A program made the translations under genes and the position numbers. A stretch of DNA of 13,412 nt, taken from CAYRKQ01 sp964424985 (GTDB lineage: Bacteria > Patescibacteriota > Saccharimonadia > Saccharimonadales > UBA7683). The stretch spans positions 1-13,412 of the forward strand of contig CAYRKQ010000021.1 of the NCBI GenBank assembly GCA_964424985.1, read 5' to 3'. The notes beneath the pieces are model-generated. The model did no database searches. It saw only the letters and a program-made list of their open reading frames with translations, and was not told the DNA's origin. This document shows positions 1 through 5,988 of this stretch, in pieces (position 1 is the stretch's first letter; every line of letters begins with the position of its first letter).

Positions 1-1
1 T

Positions 2-55
2 CAAACCGAGTCTAGTCACACTAGTAGAACTAGTGGCTTACCTTGGGGGGAGTTA
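2..55. repeat. Left copy of 54-bp terminal inverted repeat
   Basis: This segment is the perfect reverse complement of 13359-13412. Internally it holds nested palindromes: CTAGT/ACTAG around CAC, and two ACTAGT sites separated by AGA, so TAGT recurs every 9 nt. It ends in a G-run (TTGGGGGGAG). The match stops sharply at 55 on the inner side. The outer boundary is not visible because only one base lies beyond it. It sits downstream of the stop of the MmcQ/YjbR-family gene. Confidence 0.95.
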
Positions 56-70
56 GAACAAAACCATTTG

Positions 71-97
71 CCAACTACTATTTACTATCTACCAACC
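71..97. repeat. Degenerate heptamer tandem repeat at gene 3' end
   Basis: Period-7 units CCAACTA, CTATTTA, CTATCTA and CCAACC(g) follow one another. The tract contains the stop codon of the minus-strand MmcQ/YjbR gene (78-80) and encodes its last few residues (VDSK). It is one of several period-7 tracts in the window, each with a different unit. Confidence 0.6.
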
Positions 98-449
98 GAG
101 CTTGCTCGGCCTTAGAGAGGCCTTCAACTACTAATCGGTAGGAAAGATCGACAAGATCAAACACCTCACGGTCTGAAAGCTCACCGCTTACGACAATTGT
201 ATTCCAGTACTTTTTATTCAGATGGTACCCAGGCATAACGGTATCGTACTTTTCTCTGAGCGTCGTAGCCAACAATGGATCACATTTTAAACTCACCCGA
301 ACCGGATCTTTCCCCTCAGGAATCAACGCGAACATTTTCGCTGTTTCTTTCGAGCCAACCTTGTACACCGCCACCTCTTCACCAAACGGATAGTCTAACC
401 AACTTCCCGGTTTCGCTAAAATATAACTTTCCAGCTCTTTGTGCATCAT
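78..449 (-). CDS. MmcQ/YjbR family protein
   Basis: The product matches the small MmcQ/YjbR family (CyaY-like fold, sometimes labelled DNA-binding; cellular role not established). Visible family signatures are YPFGEEVAVYKVG near the N-terminus, a central MFALI strand, RVSLKCDP, and the Trp/Tyr-rich HLNKKYWNTI stretch followed by a helical C-terminus (DLVDLSYRLV). The length of about 120 aa is normal. The longer ORF opens at 470, but its first codons lie in a heptamer repeat. Family similarity begins around the tandem ATGs at 449 and 446, so a start at 449 is preferred. No SD is seen. A TATAAT at 464-459 lies 9 nt before this start. The last residues are encoded by another heptamer tract. The gene stands alone on its strand, about 230 bp after orn. 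Confidence 0.85.
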   Translation of the reverse strand: MMHKELESYILAKPGSWLDYPFGEEVAVYKVGSKETAKMFALIPEGKDPVRVSLKCDPLLATTLREKYDTVMPGYHLNKKYWNTIVVSGELSDREVFDLVDLSYRLVVEGLSKAEQARLVDSK

Positions 450-452
450 CAA

Positions 453-487
453 CAGTAGATTATAGATCATAGTTCTTAGATCTTAGA
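453..487. repeat. Degenerate heptamer tandem repeat at gene 5' end
   Basis: Five period-7 units run CAGTAGA, TTATAGA, TCATAGT, TCTTAGA, TCTTAGA; the last two are identical. The tract covers the putative promoter and 5' extension of the minus-strand MmcQ/YjbR gene. The TATAAT box proposed for that gene may simply come from this repeat. Confidence 0.6.
459..464 (-). promoter_or_regulatory. Putative -10 box for MmcQ/YjbR gene
   Basis: A perfect TATAAT on the minus strand lies 9 nt before the preferred ATG at 449, which would give an mRNA with almost no leader. No convincing -35 hexamer is seen. Because it lies inside an A/T-rich heptamer tract, chance is more likely here than at the other boxes. 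Confidence 0.4.
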
Positions 488-501
488 AATAAATATAGAT
501 T

Positions 502-527
502 CCAAGCTGAAAAAGCTTGGTTATTTT
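502..527 (+). other. Stem-loop with short T-rich tail
   Basis: CCAAGCT (502-508) pairs with AGCTTGG (514-520) around the loop GAAAA, followed by TTATTTT. It looks like a weak terminator on the plus strand, but no plus-strand gene ends here. It occupies the same place relative to the intergenic repeat at 521-697 as the stem-loop at 5698-5712 does relative to the second copy, so it is probably part of that element. Confidence 0.5.
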
Positions 528-697
528 CCTCCCACCTGCTCAAAAACCGAGGGAAACGCGTCTTTTTATTCCCTGCTGATTGAGGATGTCTGACCCCGCA
601 CTGTTTGCCGATGGCAAAAAGTAGTGGGAAGAAACTTAAGTTGAGAAGCTGCGCTTCAGATGGTTGACTGGATCCGCCAGCTGGCGGATGACGGGAT
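521..697 (+). repeat. Intergenic repeat family, copy A
   Basis: This matches 5713-5974 in order. Shared blocks are a C-rich start with CTCAAAAACCGAG, then TTTTTATTCCCTGCT, GAGGATGT, a stem-loop, GAACTTAA-like sequence, GAGAAGCT.CGCTTCAG, and TTGACTGGATC...GGATGACG.GA. The internal stem-loop here is TTTGCC-GAT-GGCAAA (604-618). The tail is a perfect 18-bp palindrome (672-689, centre CCAGCTGG). The copy is shorter than copy B because about 90 nt of the centre is missing. It fills the gap between the orn stop and the MmcQ/YjbR gene. The tail resembles the TGGAT...ATGACG palindromes scattered through many bacterial genomes. Confidence 0.85.
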
Positions 698-698
698 A

Positions 699-1244
699 CT
701 ATTTCTTTTTGAGTTGTTCTAAGTAATATTGCAACTCGGCAATCGAGGCCTGGATGTCGTCGAAGGCACGGTGGACATCCTTCTTTTTATACTCTGGTTT
801 CTTCTTGCCTTGCATAATTATTTTCAAGCTCGTGACATCAAGCATCCGGTAATGCAGCAAAGCATCTACCTCTGGCCACCAGCGAGTGATGAAAATGCGG
901 TCATTATGAATTGAGTTGCCCGCCAAAATTGCTGGTTCGATACCAAAATGCCCCTTAATAAAGCCGACGAACTCGCGCATGACCTCTTTTTCATTCTTGC
1001 CGGAGTCGTGGATACGATCAATCAGTCCATTTTTAGCATGGTGCACTTTCGACCACTCATTCATATTCTTAAGTCGACGGTTCGGGTGCTTTATGACCGC
1101 CTCGTAACTACCGAGTGTTTTATAGGTAAAATCAGTCACTTCAGCCGCGACCTCTAAAATAACGTCTTTTTTAGGGTCTAAACCCGTCATCTCCAGATCG
1201 ACCCACAGTAACTTGGTCGGCTTAATTTTCTTCAAATCCTTCAT
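699..1244 (-). CDS. orn: Oligoribonuclease (DEDDh 3'-5' exoribonuclease)
   Basis: Orn is a cytoplasmic exonuclease that degrades two- to five-nucleotide RNAs, including pGpG, to mononucleotides at the end of mRNA decay. The 181-aa product has the normal family length and all five acidic/His positions of the DEDDh class: D16 and E18 in WVDLEMTGLD, D115 in LAGNSIHNDRIF, and H158 with D163 in HRAFDDIQASIAEL. YRMLDVTS is also family-typical. The tail is a run of lysines. The ATG at 1244 is preferred because similarity starts shortly after it and TATAAT at 1260-1255 lies 10 nt upstream; there is no SD. It sits 21 nt downstream of the gdhA stop but seems to have its own promoter. Copy A of the intergenic repeat begins just beyond its stop. 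Confidence 0.95.
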   Translation of the reverse strand: MKDLKKIKPTKLLWVDLEMTGLDPKKDVILEVAAEVTDFTYKTLGSYEAVIKHPNRRLKNMNEWSKVHHAKNGLIDRIHDSGKNEKEVMREFVGFIKGHFGIEPAILAGNSIHNDRIFITRWWPEVDALLHYRMLDVTSLKIIMQGKKKPEYKKKDVHRAFDDIQASIAELQYYLEQLKKK

Positions 1245-1254
1245 TGTATCTAAG

Positions 1255-1262
1255 ATTATACA
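1255..1262 (-). promoter_or_regulatory. Extended -10 box for orn
   Basis: The minus strand reads TGTATAAT, ending 10 nt before the orn ATG. Transcription starting about 7 nt downstream of it would leave only about 3 nt of leader. The box lies immediately after the gdhA stop codon. Confidence 0.6.
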
Positions 1263-1265
1263 GGA

Positions 1266-2483
1266 TCAGCCGGTAAGTGCTTCTATGGCGATTTTAAAAG
1301 CGGCGTCTTTTAGCGGAATGTGCTCTTTTTGTGCTCGCTGTATAACGTTTTTCATAGCTGGCACTAAAATGTGTTCAAGTTTTTGGTTCACTTTTTCTTC
1401 CGACCAATGCTCGCCAGCTTTATTTTGTAGCCATTCAAGGTAGCTGACAATCACACCGCCAGCGTTGGCAATAACGTCTGGGATGACGCGAATACCTTTT
1501 TTCTCAAGCGACAAAAGCGCATTATCTTCTACCGGCCCATTTGCGAGTTCAAGCAGAATCTCAGCCTGCACAGAACCAGCATTTTCATCTGTAATAACGT
1601 CACCGAGCGCGGCAAACACCAGTACGTCAACGGGTAGTGAAAGAACGGCATCACGGCTCAAAAATTCGGTGTGAGAGTCGTCCAGATCTTCAATGAGGCC
1701 TTTTTTGTGGCCTGCAAACGGAACAAGCGAAAGGGTGTCGTTATTTTGAGCAAAGTTTTTAACCGCCAATGTTCGTTTTGAATCAGAAACTGCCACGACT
1801 CGTACGCCAAGCTCAGCTTCGGCAATTTGCCCAAAAAAGAAGCCGACATTACCCACGCCCTGCACCGCAACGGTAATATCGCAGGGATCCTTTTTGATTG
1901 AGGTAAGATATTCTCTCAACGCAATCACCCCACCCCGCCCCGTAGCCGCCTCGCGTCCTTCGCTGCCCCCGTTTTTAAGGGATTTACCCGTAAAACTCGC
2001 CTTGCTGTCATCCCCCGTAAGCTGCTCAAATTCATCCACCATGTAGTCAATAATTTCAGCGTTGGTGTTTACATCTGGAGCCGGCACGTCTTTTTCTGAA
2101 CCAATGTGCGGATGGAGCGCCTGTACATAAGCGCGCGCGACTGCCTCAACGTGCTCGGGGTCATGCTCTCTTGGGTCAATTTCTACCCCACCTTTACCCC
2201 CGCCCATCGGGATACCCACCACTGCTGTTTTGAGACTCATGAGTAGCGCCAAGGCTCGTACTTCGTCTTTATCAACAAGAGGATGGAAACGGATGCCGCC
2301 CTTATACGGCCCCCGTTTATTGGAATGCTGAATGCGGTATGCGAGGTGTGTTTTACCATTGATCTTAATTTCGTGTTCGTGTTCGTGGTCTGGTGACATA
2401 AGCTCATCAAGTTGTTCACTTGAAAGATTCAACCGCTTTGCCGAGCGTGTCAGCGCCACCTGGGCTGATGAAAGCATCGACAT
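1266..2483 (-). CDS. gdhA: Glutamate dehydrogenase (Glu/Leu/Phe/Val family)
   Basis: The enzyme interconverts glutamate with 2-oxoglutarate plus ammonia, using NAD(P). The 405-aa product shows the family's active-site lysines with the spacing of hexameric glutamate dehydrogenases: K61 (KGGIRFHP), K85, catalytic K97 (PMGGGKGG) and D137 (PAPDVNT). These match K89/K113/K125/D165 of the clostridial enzyme in spacing. The Rossmann motif GVGNVG is at 209-214, and a NAGGVIVSYLEW block lies near the C-terminus. Cofactor preference cannot be read with confidence; leucine or valine dehydrogenase is a less likely alternative. The ATG at 2483 begins 2 nt after the mscL stop, so the two genes are surely co-transcribed. 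Only a weak purine stretch (GAAAGAG) could act as RBS, so translational coupling is likely. Confidence 0.93.
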   Translation of the reverse strand: MSMLSSAQVALTRSAKRLNLSSEQLDELMSPDHEHEHEIKINGKTHLAYRIQHSNKRGPYKGGIRFHPLVDKDEVRALALLMSLKTAVVGIPMGGGKGGVEIDPREHDPEHVEAVARAYVQALHPHIGSEKDVPAPDVNTNAEIIDYMVDEFEQLTGDDSKASFTGKSLKNGGSEGREAATGRGGVIALREYLTSIKKDPCDITVAVQGVGNVGFFFGQIAEAELGVRVVAVSDSKRTLAVKNFAQNNDTLSLVPFAGHKKGLIEDLDDSHTEFLSRDAVLSLPVDVLVFAALGDVITDENAGSVQAEILLELANGPVEDNALLSLEKKGIRVIPDVIANAGGVIVSYLEWLQNKAGEHWSEEKVNQKLEHILVPAMKNVIQRAQKEHIPLKDAAFKIAIEALTG

Positions 2484-2485
2484 AT

Positions 2486-2905
2486 CTACTCTTTCTTTTT
2501 GTCTAATTTATCGAGCTTCAAACCTTTTACTACATAGTAGATAACTGCAAGCACTGCAATGAGCGTAATGATTGAGCTTAGAACCATCCCCCATCTAAAA
2601 ATTAACACGCGGTTACCTAAAGTGAACCAGTAATTTATCGTGGCAGTATCTTTGCCGACAACATTCCAGCTAGCCAGCAGTAACCCATCTTGAGAGCCAA
2701 CCAAAAAACTAACTATCGGGTTAATAAACCCTTCGACGAGTGCCTTTACCGTGGCGTTGGCTTGAGTACCTATAGCCAGACCTACCGCGAGGCCAACAAT
2801 GCTCTGTTCGCGTACAAAATCCATAAAACCATGCACAGGCTTTTTTGCAATTTGCTTAGTCCGCTCTTTCGCCTGCGCCCGTTTGGGGTTTCGTGTTCGT
2901 GCCAT
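2486..2905 (-). CDS. mscL: Large-conductance mechanosensitive channel (MscL family)
   Basis: MscL forms a homopentameric pore that opens under membrane tension and releases solutes during hypo-osmotic shock. The product (139 aa from the chosen start) has a basic N-terminal segment of about 24 residues, then the amphipathic start and first membrane helix (HGFMDFVREQSIVGLAVGLAIG, about 26-46). The conserved continuation GFINPIVSFLVG is at 59-70. A polar periplasmic loop follows, then a second membrane helix at about 105-127 and a charged C-terminus. An upstream ATG at 2911 is in frame. The ATG at 2905 is preferred because TATAAT at 2918-2913 lies exactly 7 nt upstream, which predicts a leaderless transcript that would exclude the first ATG. 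It is the first gene of the mscL-gdhA operon. Confidence 0.9.
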   Translation of the reverse strand: MARTRNPKRAQAKERTKQIAKKPVHGFMDFVREQSIVGLAVGLAIGTQANATVKALVEGFINPIVSFLVGSQDGLLLASWNVVGKDTATINYWFTLGNRVLIFRWGMVLSSIITLIAVLAVIYYVVKGLKLDKLDKKKE

Positions 2906-2912
2906 ATACATT

Positions 2913-2918
2913 ATTATA
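2913..2918 (-). promoter_or_regulatory. -10 box for the mscL-gdhA operon
   Basis: A perfect TATAAT on the minus strand ends 7 nt before the ATG at 2905, so transcription is predicted to start on that codon. No good -35 hexamer is visible at the expected spacing. It lies in the divergent space shared with the surface-protein operon. Confidence 0.65.
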
Positions 2919-2966
2919 CCGTATTTAAAAACGCTTGTGCTTTTTTAATTTTAATTGCATATGTTA

Positions 2967-2995
2967 TTGACATTTAGTTTTAGTTGTGATAAAGT
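2967..2995 (+). promoter_or_regulatory. Sigma-70-type promoter of surface-protein operon
   Basis: TTGACA (2967-2972), a 17-nt spacer, then TAAAGT (2990-2995). This is the best -35/-10 pair in the window. Predicted transcription start is near 3002, giving a leader of about 60 nt before the ATG at 3062. The leader contains a short CGCG...CGCG stem and an SD. Confidence 0.75.
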
Positions 2996-3061
2996 ACTTA
3001 TGACAACGCGATTGAGACCGCGCTGGGTGAGAAGAGTAAAGGTAAAAGGGAGAATATAATT

Positions 3062-4438
3062 ATGGCAGAAAATTTATGGGCACCCCGTGGTAGCGCTCCA
3101 CTAACTGGTGTAACACCAAACGGTGCACACTGGGATAGTAGCCTACCATCTAAACCACCAGTAGCTAACTACGGTGACAGTAGCCAGCCCTGGGGTATAT
3201 CACCACCAGAAGCTGCAGATGTGGCATCTATAGATATAGACTCAGTGCCGTCAGCCGAAGATCAATTCAACAGGAAACGCAGAAACCGACGCATCGGGGT
3301 GGCTGTAGCAACAACAGCAACACTTGCGATTGCCGGTGGTTTATTTGCAGGCTGCAGCGACAATAATGAGACTAAGGGATCAGACAATAGCGAAGCGGCG
3401 GCAACAGCCGAAAAGCTTAAAGACAGCGAAGTCTGTGTAAATGGCATGTTTAGTTCTGAAGATCCCTATGCACTCGCAAAAAATGTTAAACCAGGCTTCC
3501 TTACTGAATCACCTGCTGGCAACATTCTTGAATCACCTGAGGCCTTTGTCTCATGGACATACGGCAGCAAAGCCACTCAAGAAAAAGGTACTCTCTGTGC
3601 ACTTCCAACAGACGTAGCAGTATACGAAACGGTATTCAACCAATGGGTTGGCCAAAACTCAGACGGTACAACTGTTCGACCATTCGACACTACGCTAAAC
3701 GGCGTTAACGAACTTAACGGTTTTTACGCTGAAAACGATGATAAAGCTAAAGAAACTATTGAATCAGCTGCATTTAAGTTGTTCATGAGTGCATTCAAAC
3801 TAAACGAAGAAGCAATGGCTGGCTCATGGCACAAACTTGTAATAACAGAAAACAACCAAGTTGCTCAAATGCCCGTTGATGTCAGTGGTGTTAAACCTGG
3901 TGAAGCCTTGCAGCTTCAGGGCACCGTAGCTGTAGGCGATGGTACGTTTAGCTCTAAGGATCAACAGATGATTATTTTGGCGGATGGCTCAAAGCTCGTT
4001 AAAAACTCTCTCGGGCTTGAAACAATAGCCGAGCAGGCTGATGAGAAAGCTGATGACGATCAAGGCGGTGGCGAAGGCTCAAGCAAGCATGGCGAAGACA
4101 ACGTTGGTGGTTCAAGCGAAGATACCGACGGCGAACGCGGTGCCAATAACGGCGAAACCAATGGCTGCAACGGAAGCTGCGGCACAAGCGGTGGCGGTGG
4201 CAACGGTGGCGGAAGTGGTGGTGGCGGCGGATCTGGTGGCTGTGGCGGTGGCTGTGGCGGTGGTGGTGGCAGCCCAAAGCCAACGACTCCTACCCCAACT
4301 GGCCCTCCTCCCACCCAACCTCCTCAAGCAACCACCACAACGCGGCCTCCTGTTACTACAACTACTCGACCTCCGACCACTACTACAACAACTAAGCCTA
4401 AGGGTGAAAACCCTGACTGCGAAGGACCCTATTGTTAG
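3062..4438 (+). CDS. Membrane-anchored surface protein with Gly/Cys and Thr/Pro tail
   Basis: No named family is recognised. Residues 1-76 form a polar, Pro/Ser-rich, presumably cytoplasmic segment ending in a basic cluster (RKRRNRR, 71-77). A single membrane helix spans about 78-97 and ends FAGC at C98. This resembles a lipobox, but the long N-terminus is atypical for a lipoprotein. An exported domain of about 230 residues follows, with few cysteines, then an acidic Ser/Gly linker (about 325-365). A Gly-rich stretch with paired cysteines (CNGSC, CGGGC; about 366-403) comes next, then a Thr/Pro-rich stretch (404-447) and a C-terminal DCEGPYC. The start is supported by an AAGGGAGA SD 8 nt upstream. 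It is the first gene of a two-gene operon with the sorted PKD-like protein. The role is probably cell-surface or adhesive, by inference from architecture only. Confidence 0.85.
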   Translation: MAENLWAPRGSAPLTGVTPNGAHWDSSLPSKPPVANYGDSSQPWGISPPEAADVASIDIDSVPSAEDQFNRKRRNRRIGVAVATTATLAIAGGLFAGCSDNNETKGSDNSEAAATAEKLKDSEVCVNGMFSSEDPYALAKNVKPGFLTESPAGNILESPEAFVSWTYGSKATQEKGTLCALPTDVAVYETVFNQWVGQNSDGTTVRPFDTTLNGVNELNGFYAENDDKAKETIESAAFKLFMSAFKLNEEAMAGSWHKLVITENNQVAQMPVDVSGVKPGEALQLQGTVAVGDGTFSSKDQQMIILADGSKLVKNSLGLETIAEQADEKADDDQGGGEGSSKHGEDNVGGSSEDTDGERGANNGETNGCNGSCGTSGGGGNGGGSGGGGGSGGCGGGCGGGGGSPKPTTPTPTGPPPTQPPQATTTTRPPVTTTTRPPTTTTTTKPKGENPDCEGPYC

Positions 4439-4460
4439 GACTTAAGAAAGGAATATGACT

Positions 4461-5636
4461 ATGAAAATCTCAAAACTACTCAGTAAGCTCTCGTTTCTAG
4501 CAGTTGCACTAATTGCTGTTGTTGCATTCGTGTTAAGCACACAAGCAAACGCAATCCCTTATAACGGCAAGGATACGCCGCCTAGCCCCGTACCGGCCTT
4601 TAACGTCTATACCGGTGTTGATAAAGGCGTGGGAGACGAACCAGACTTCTTCCGCGGACGAGTTGGTGAAAGCGGTACATTCGTAGACCCCTTGAACAAC
4701 AGTTGTGCACCTGGTACTGAATTCCAGCTTCGCGTGTATGTTCACAATGGCGCAAGTGAAGATAAAAATAACGGTGGTTCCGGCCCGAGCGTTGCCCACA
4801 ACACCAAGGTTGCAATCAACCTCAACAATGCAAATCAGGCAAGTAAATTCGTACCTTCTGCTCAGATCTCAGCAAGTAATGCTGCAACTGTAACAGATGA
4901 CATGACACTTAACTGTAACGGCAACACCGTAAAAATGAGCTATATAACTGGCAGTGCCTCCCAGTTTAGTGTAGGGACCGGCACAATACCGGTAAGCGAC
5001 TCTATTGTCACACCTGCCGGCGCTCCAATTCGTAGCCAAAGTGTGGCTGGGGACGTATGGGGATGTTGGGACGATCGTGTTTACGTAGTAATCAAGGTAA
5101 AAGTTGAAAAACCAGTAAAGCCAGTTACTCCTGTATATAGCTGCGATGCACTAAGTGTACTAAACCTTGGTGATCGTAAGTTCCGTTACACCCTTAGCTA
5201 CACTGCTAAAAACGGTGCAACGCTCAAGAATGTAACCTACGATTTCGGTGATGGTAACTCTGAAGGCCCAACCACTGAGACAACGGTTGACCACACCTAC
5301 GCAAAAGATGGCACCTTTACTACCAAAGCAACCCTCGTGTTTGCCGTGAAAGATAGTAAAGACGTTGTGGTGAATGGTGAAAACTGTAAAGTAACCGTGA
5401 AGAGCGAAACTCCAAAAGAGTACTGCCCGATTCCTGGCAAAGAGCATCTGCCAGCAAACAGCCCGGACTGTAAGGAAGTTCCTGAGCAGCCGCCAGTAAC
5501 TCCACCAACTACTCCTCCTGTTACGGTTATGCCAGCAACAGGTGCGGGAAGTGCATTCGCCGGCCTCTTTGGCTCAAGCGCCCTTGGCTACGGAGCATAC
5601 AGCTTCTTACAAAAACGCCGCGCCCTTAAAAAATAA
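4461..5636 (+). CDS. Sortase-anchored secreted protein with PKD-like domain
   Basis: Predicted cell-wall-attached surface protein of 391 aa. A signal peptide (KISKLLSKLS, then a hydrophobic core, cut near ANA at about 30) is followed by an extracellular domain rich in Asn/Ser/Thr that contains a VYVHNGA strand. After it comes a PKD-like domain with YDFGDG and the paired DHTYAKDGTF (about 260-285). A Cys-containing segment (CPIPGKEHLP, SPDC) and a Pro/Thr spacer lead to the sorting signal: MPATG at 357-361, a hydrophobic stretch, and the KRRALKK tail. No sortase gene lies in the window. ATGs occur at 4455 and 4461; the SD AAAGGA (4447-4452) is 8 nt from the second and only 2 nt from the first, so 4461 is chosen. 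The gap to the upstream gene is 22 nt, so they form one operon. Confidence 0.88.
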   Translation: MKISKLLSKLSFLAVALIAVVAFVLSTQANAIPYNGKDTPPSPVPAFNVYTGVDKGVGDEPDFFRGRVGESGTFVDPLNNSCAPGTEFQLRVYVHNGASEDKNNGGSGPSVAHNTKVAINLNNANQASKFVPSAQISASNAATVTDDMTLNCNGNTVKMSYITGSASQFSVGTGTIPVSDSIVTPAGAPIRSQSVAGDVWGCWDDRVYVVIKVKVEKPVKPVTPVYSCDALSVLNLGDRKFRYTLSYTAKNGATLKNVTYDFGDGNSEGPTTETTVDHTYAKDGTFTTKATLVFAVKDSKDVVVNGENCKVTVKSETPKEYCPIPGKEHLPANSPDCKEVPEQPPVTPPTTPPVTVMPATGAGSAFAGLFGSSALGYGAYSFLQKRRALKK

Positions 5637-5656
5637 ACCTTAACTGACCGTTCTTT

Positions 5657-5690
5657 AACACCCGGCCAAAACAGCCGGGTGTTTCGTGTT
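5657..5690 (+). terminator. Rho-independent terminator of surface operon
   Basis: A perfect 10-bp stem (AACACCCGGC at 5657-5666 with GCCGGGTGTT at 5674-5683) encloses the loop CAAAACA and is followed by a T-rich TCGTGTT. It starts 20 nt after the stop codon of the sorted PKD-like protein. Confidence 0.85.
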
Positions 5691-5697
5691 ATAACTA

Positions 5698-5974
5698 TTT
5701 GCCGTAGGCAAATATAGCTTCCCTCCACCTACTCAAAAACCGAGAGAGGCTTGTGTTTTTATTCCCTGCTAACCGAGGATGTTTGAGGGAGCGAAAGCGA
5801 GTGAGTTCCGCAGGTTACAGAGAATGAAAAGATAAGACGACCATCGTGCTTTTTGAACCTAGGTGGCAGTTTTGTGTTGCTTTTGCTGTCAAAAGCGACG
5901 GGAAAGAACTTAAACTGAGAAGCTACGCTTCAGGTAATTGACTGGATCCCGGATCGGAGTCCGGGATGACGAGA
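5698..5974 (+). repeat. Intergenic repeat family, copy B
   Basis: This is the longer partner of 521-697 and fills most of the gene-free stretch 5691-5988. It opens with the stem-loop TTTGCC-GTA-GGCAAA (5698-5712) and the shared CTCAAAAACCGAG block. Beyond the GAGGATGT block it has about 90 nt absent from copy A. A stem-loop GCTTTTG-CTGT-CAAAAGC (5879-5896) and the shared GAACTTAA and CGCTTCAG blocks follow. It ends with the palindrome ATCCCGGA-TCGGAG-TCCGGGAT (5946-5967). Its end lies 15 nt beyond the argS stop codon. No ORF is evident in it. Confidence 0.85.
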
Positions 5975-5988
5975 CATTGAAAGCTGAG

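Noticed and set aside
502..527. Stem-loop as a true terminator for a gene in this window.
   Set aside because: No plus-strand gene ends upstream, and on the minus strand the hairpin lacks a proper T-run. It is better explained as part of the intergenic repeat.
3000..3059. A 19-codon upstream ORF (ATG at 3000, TAA at 3057) in the leader of the surface operon.
   Set aside because: The ATG begins only 4 nt after the -10 box, so it probably lies at or before the transcription start. It has no SD, and the basic peptide resembles nothing.
3999..4445. Long ORFs overlapping the Gly/Cys and Thr/Pro region of the surface protein, on both strands.
   Set aside because: They are products of low-complexity codon repeats (GGT/GGC, ACT/ACC, CCT) with few stops in any frame. 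Their compositions (poly-Pro, poly-His/Arg, Ala/Val) are typical of shadow frames.
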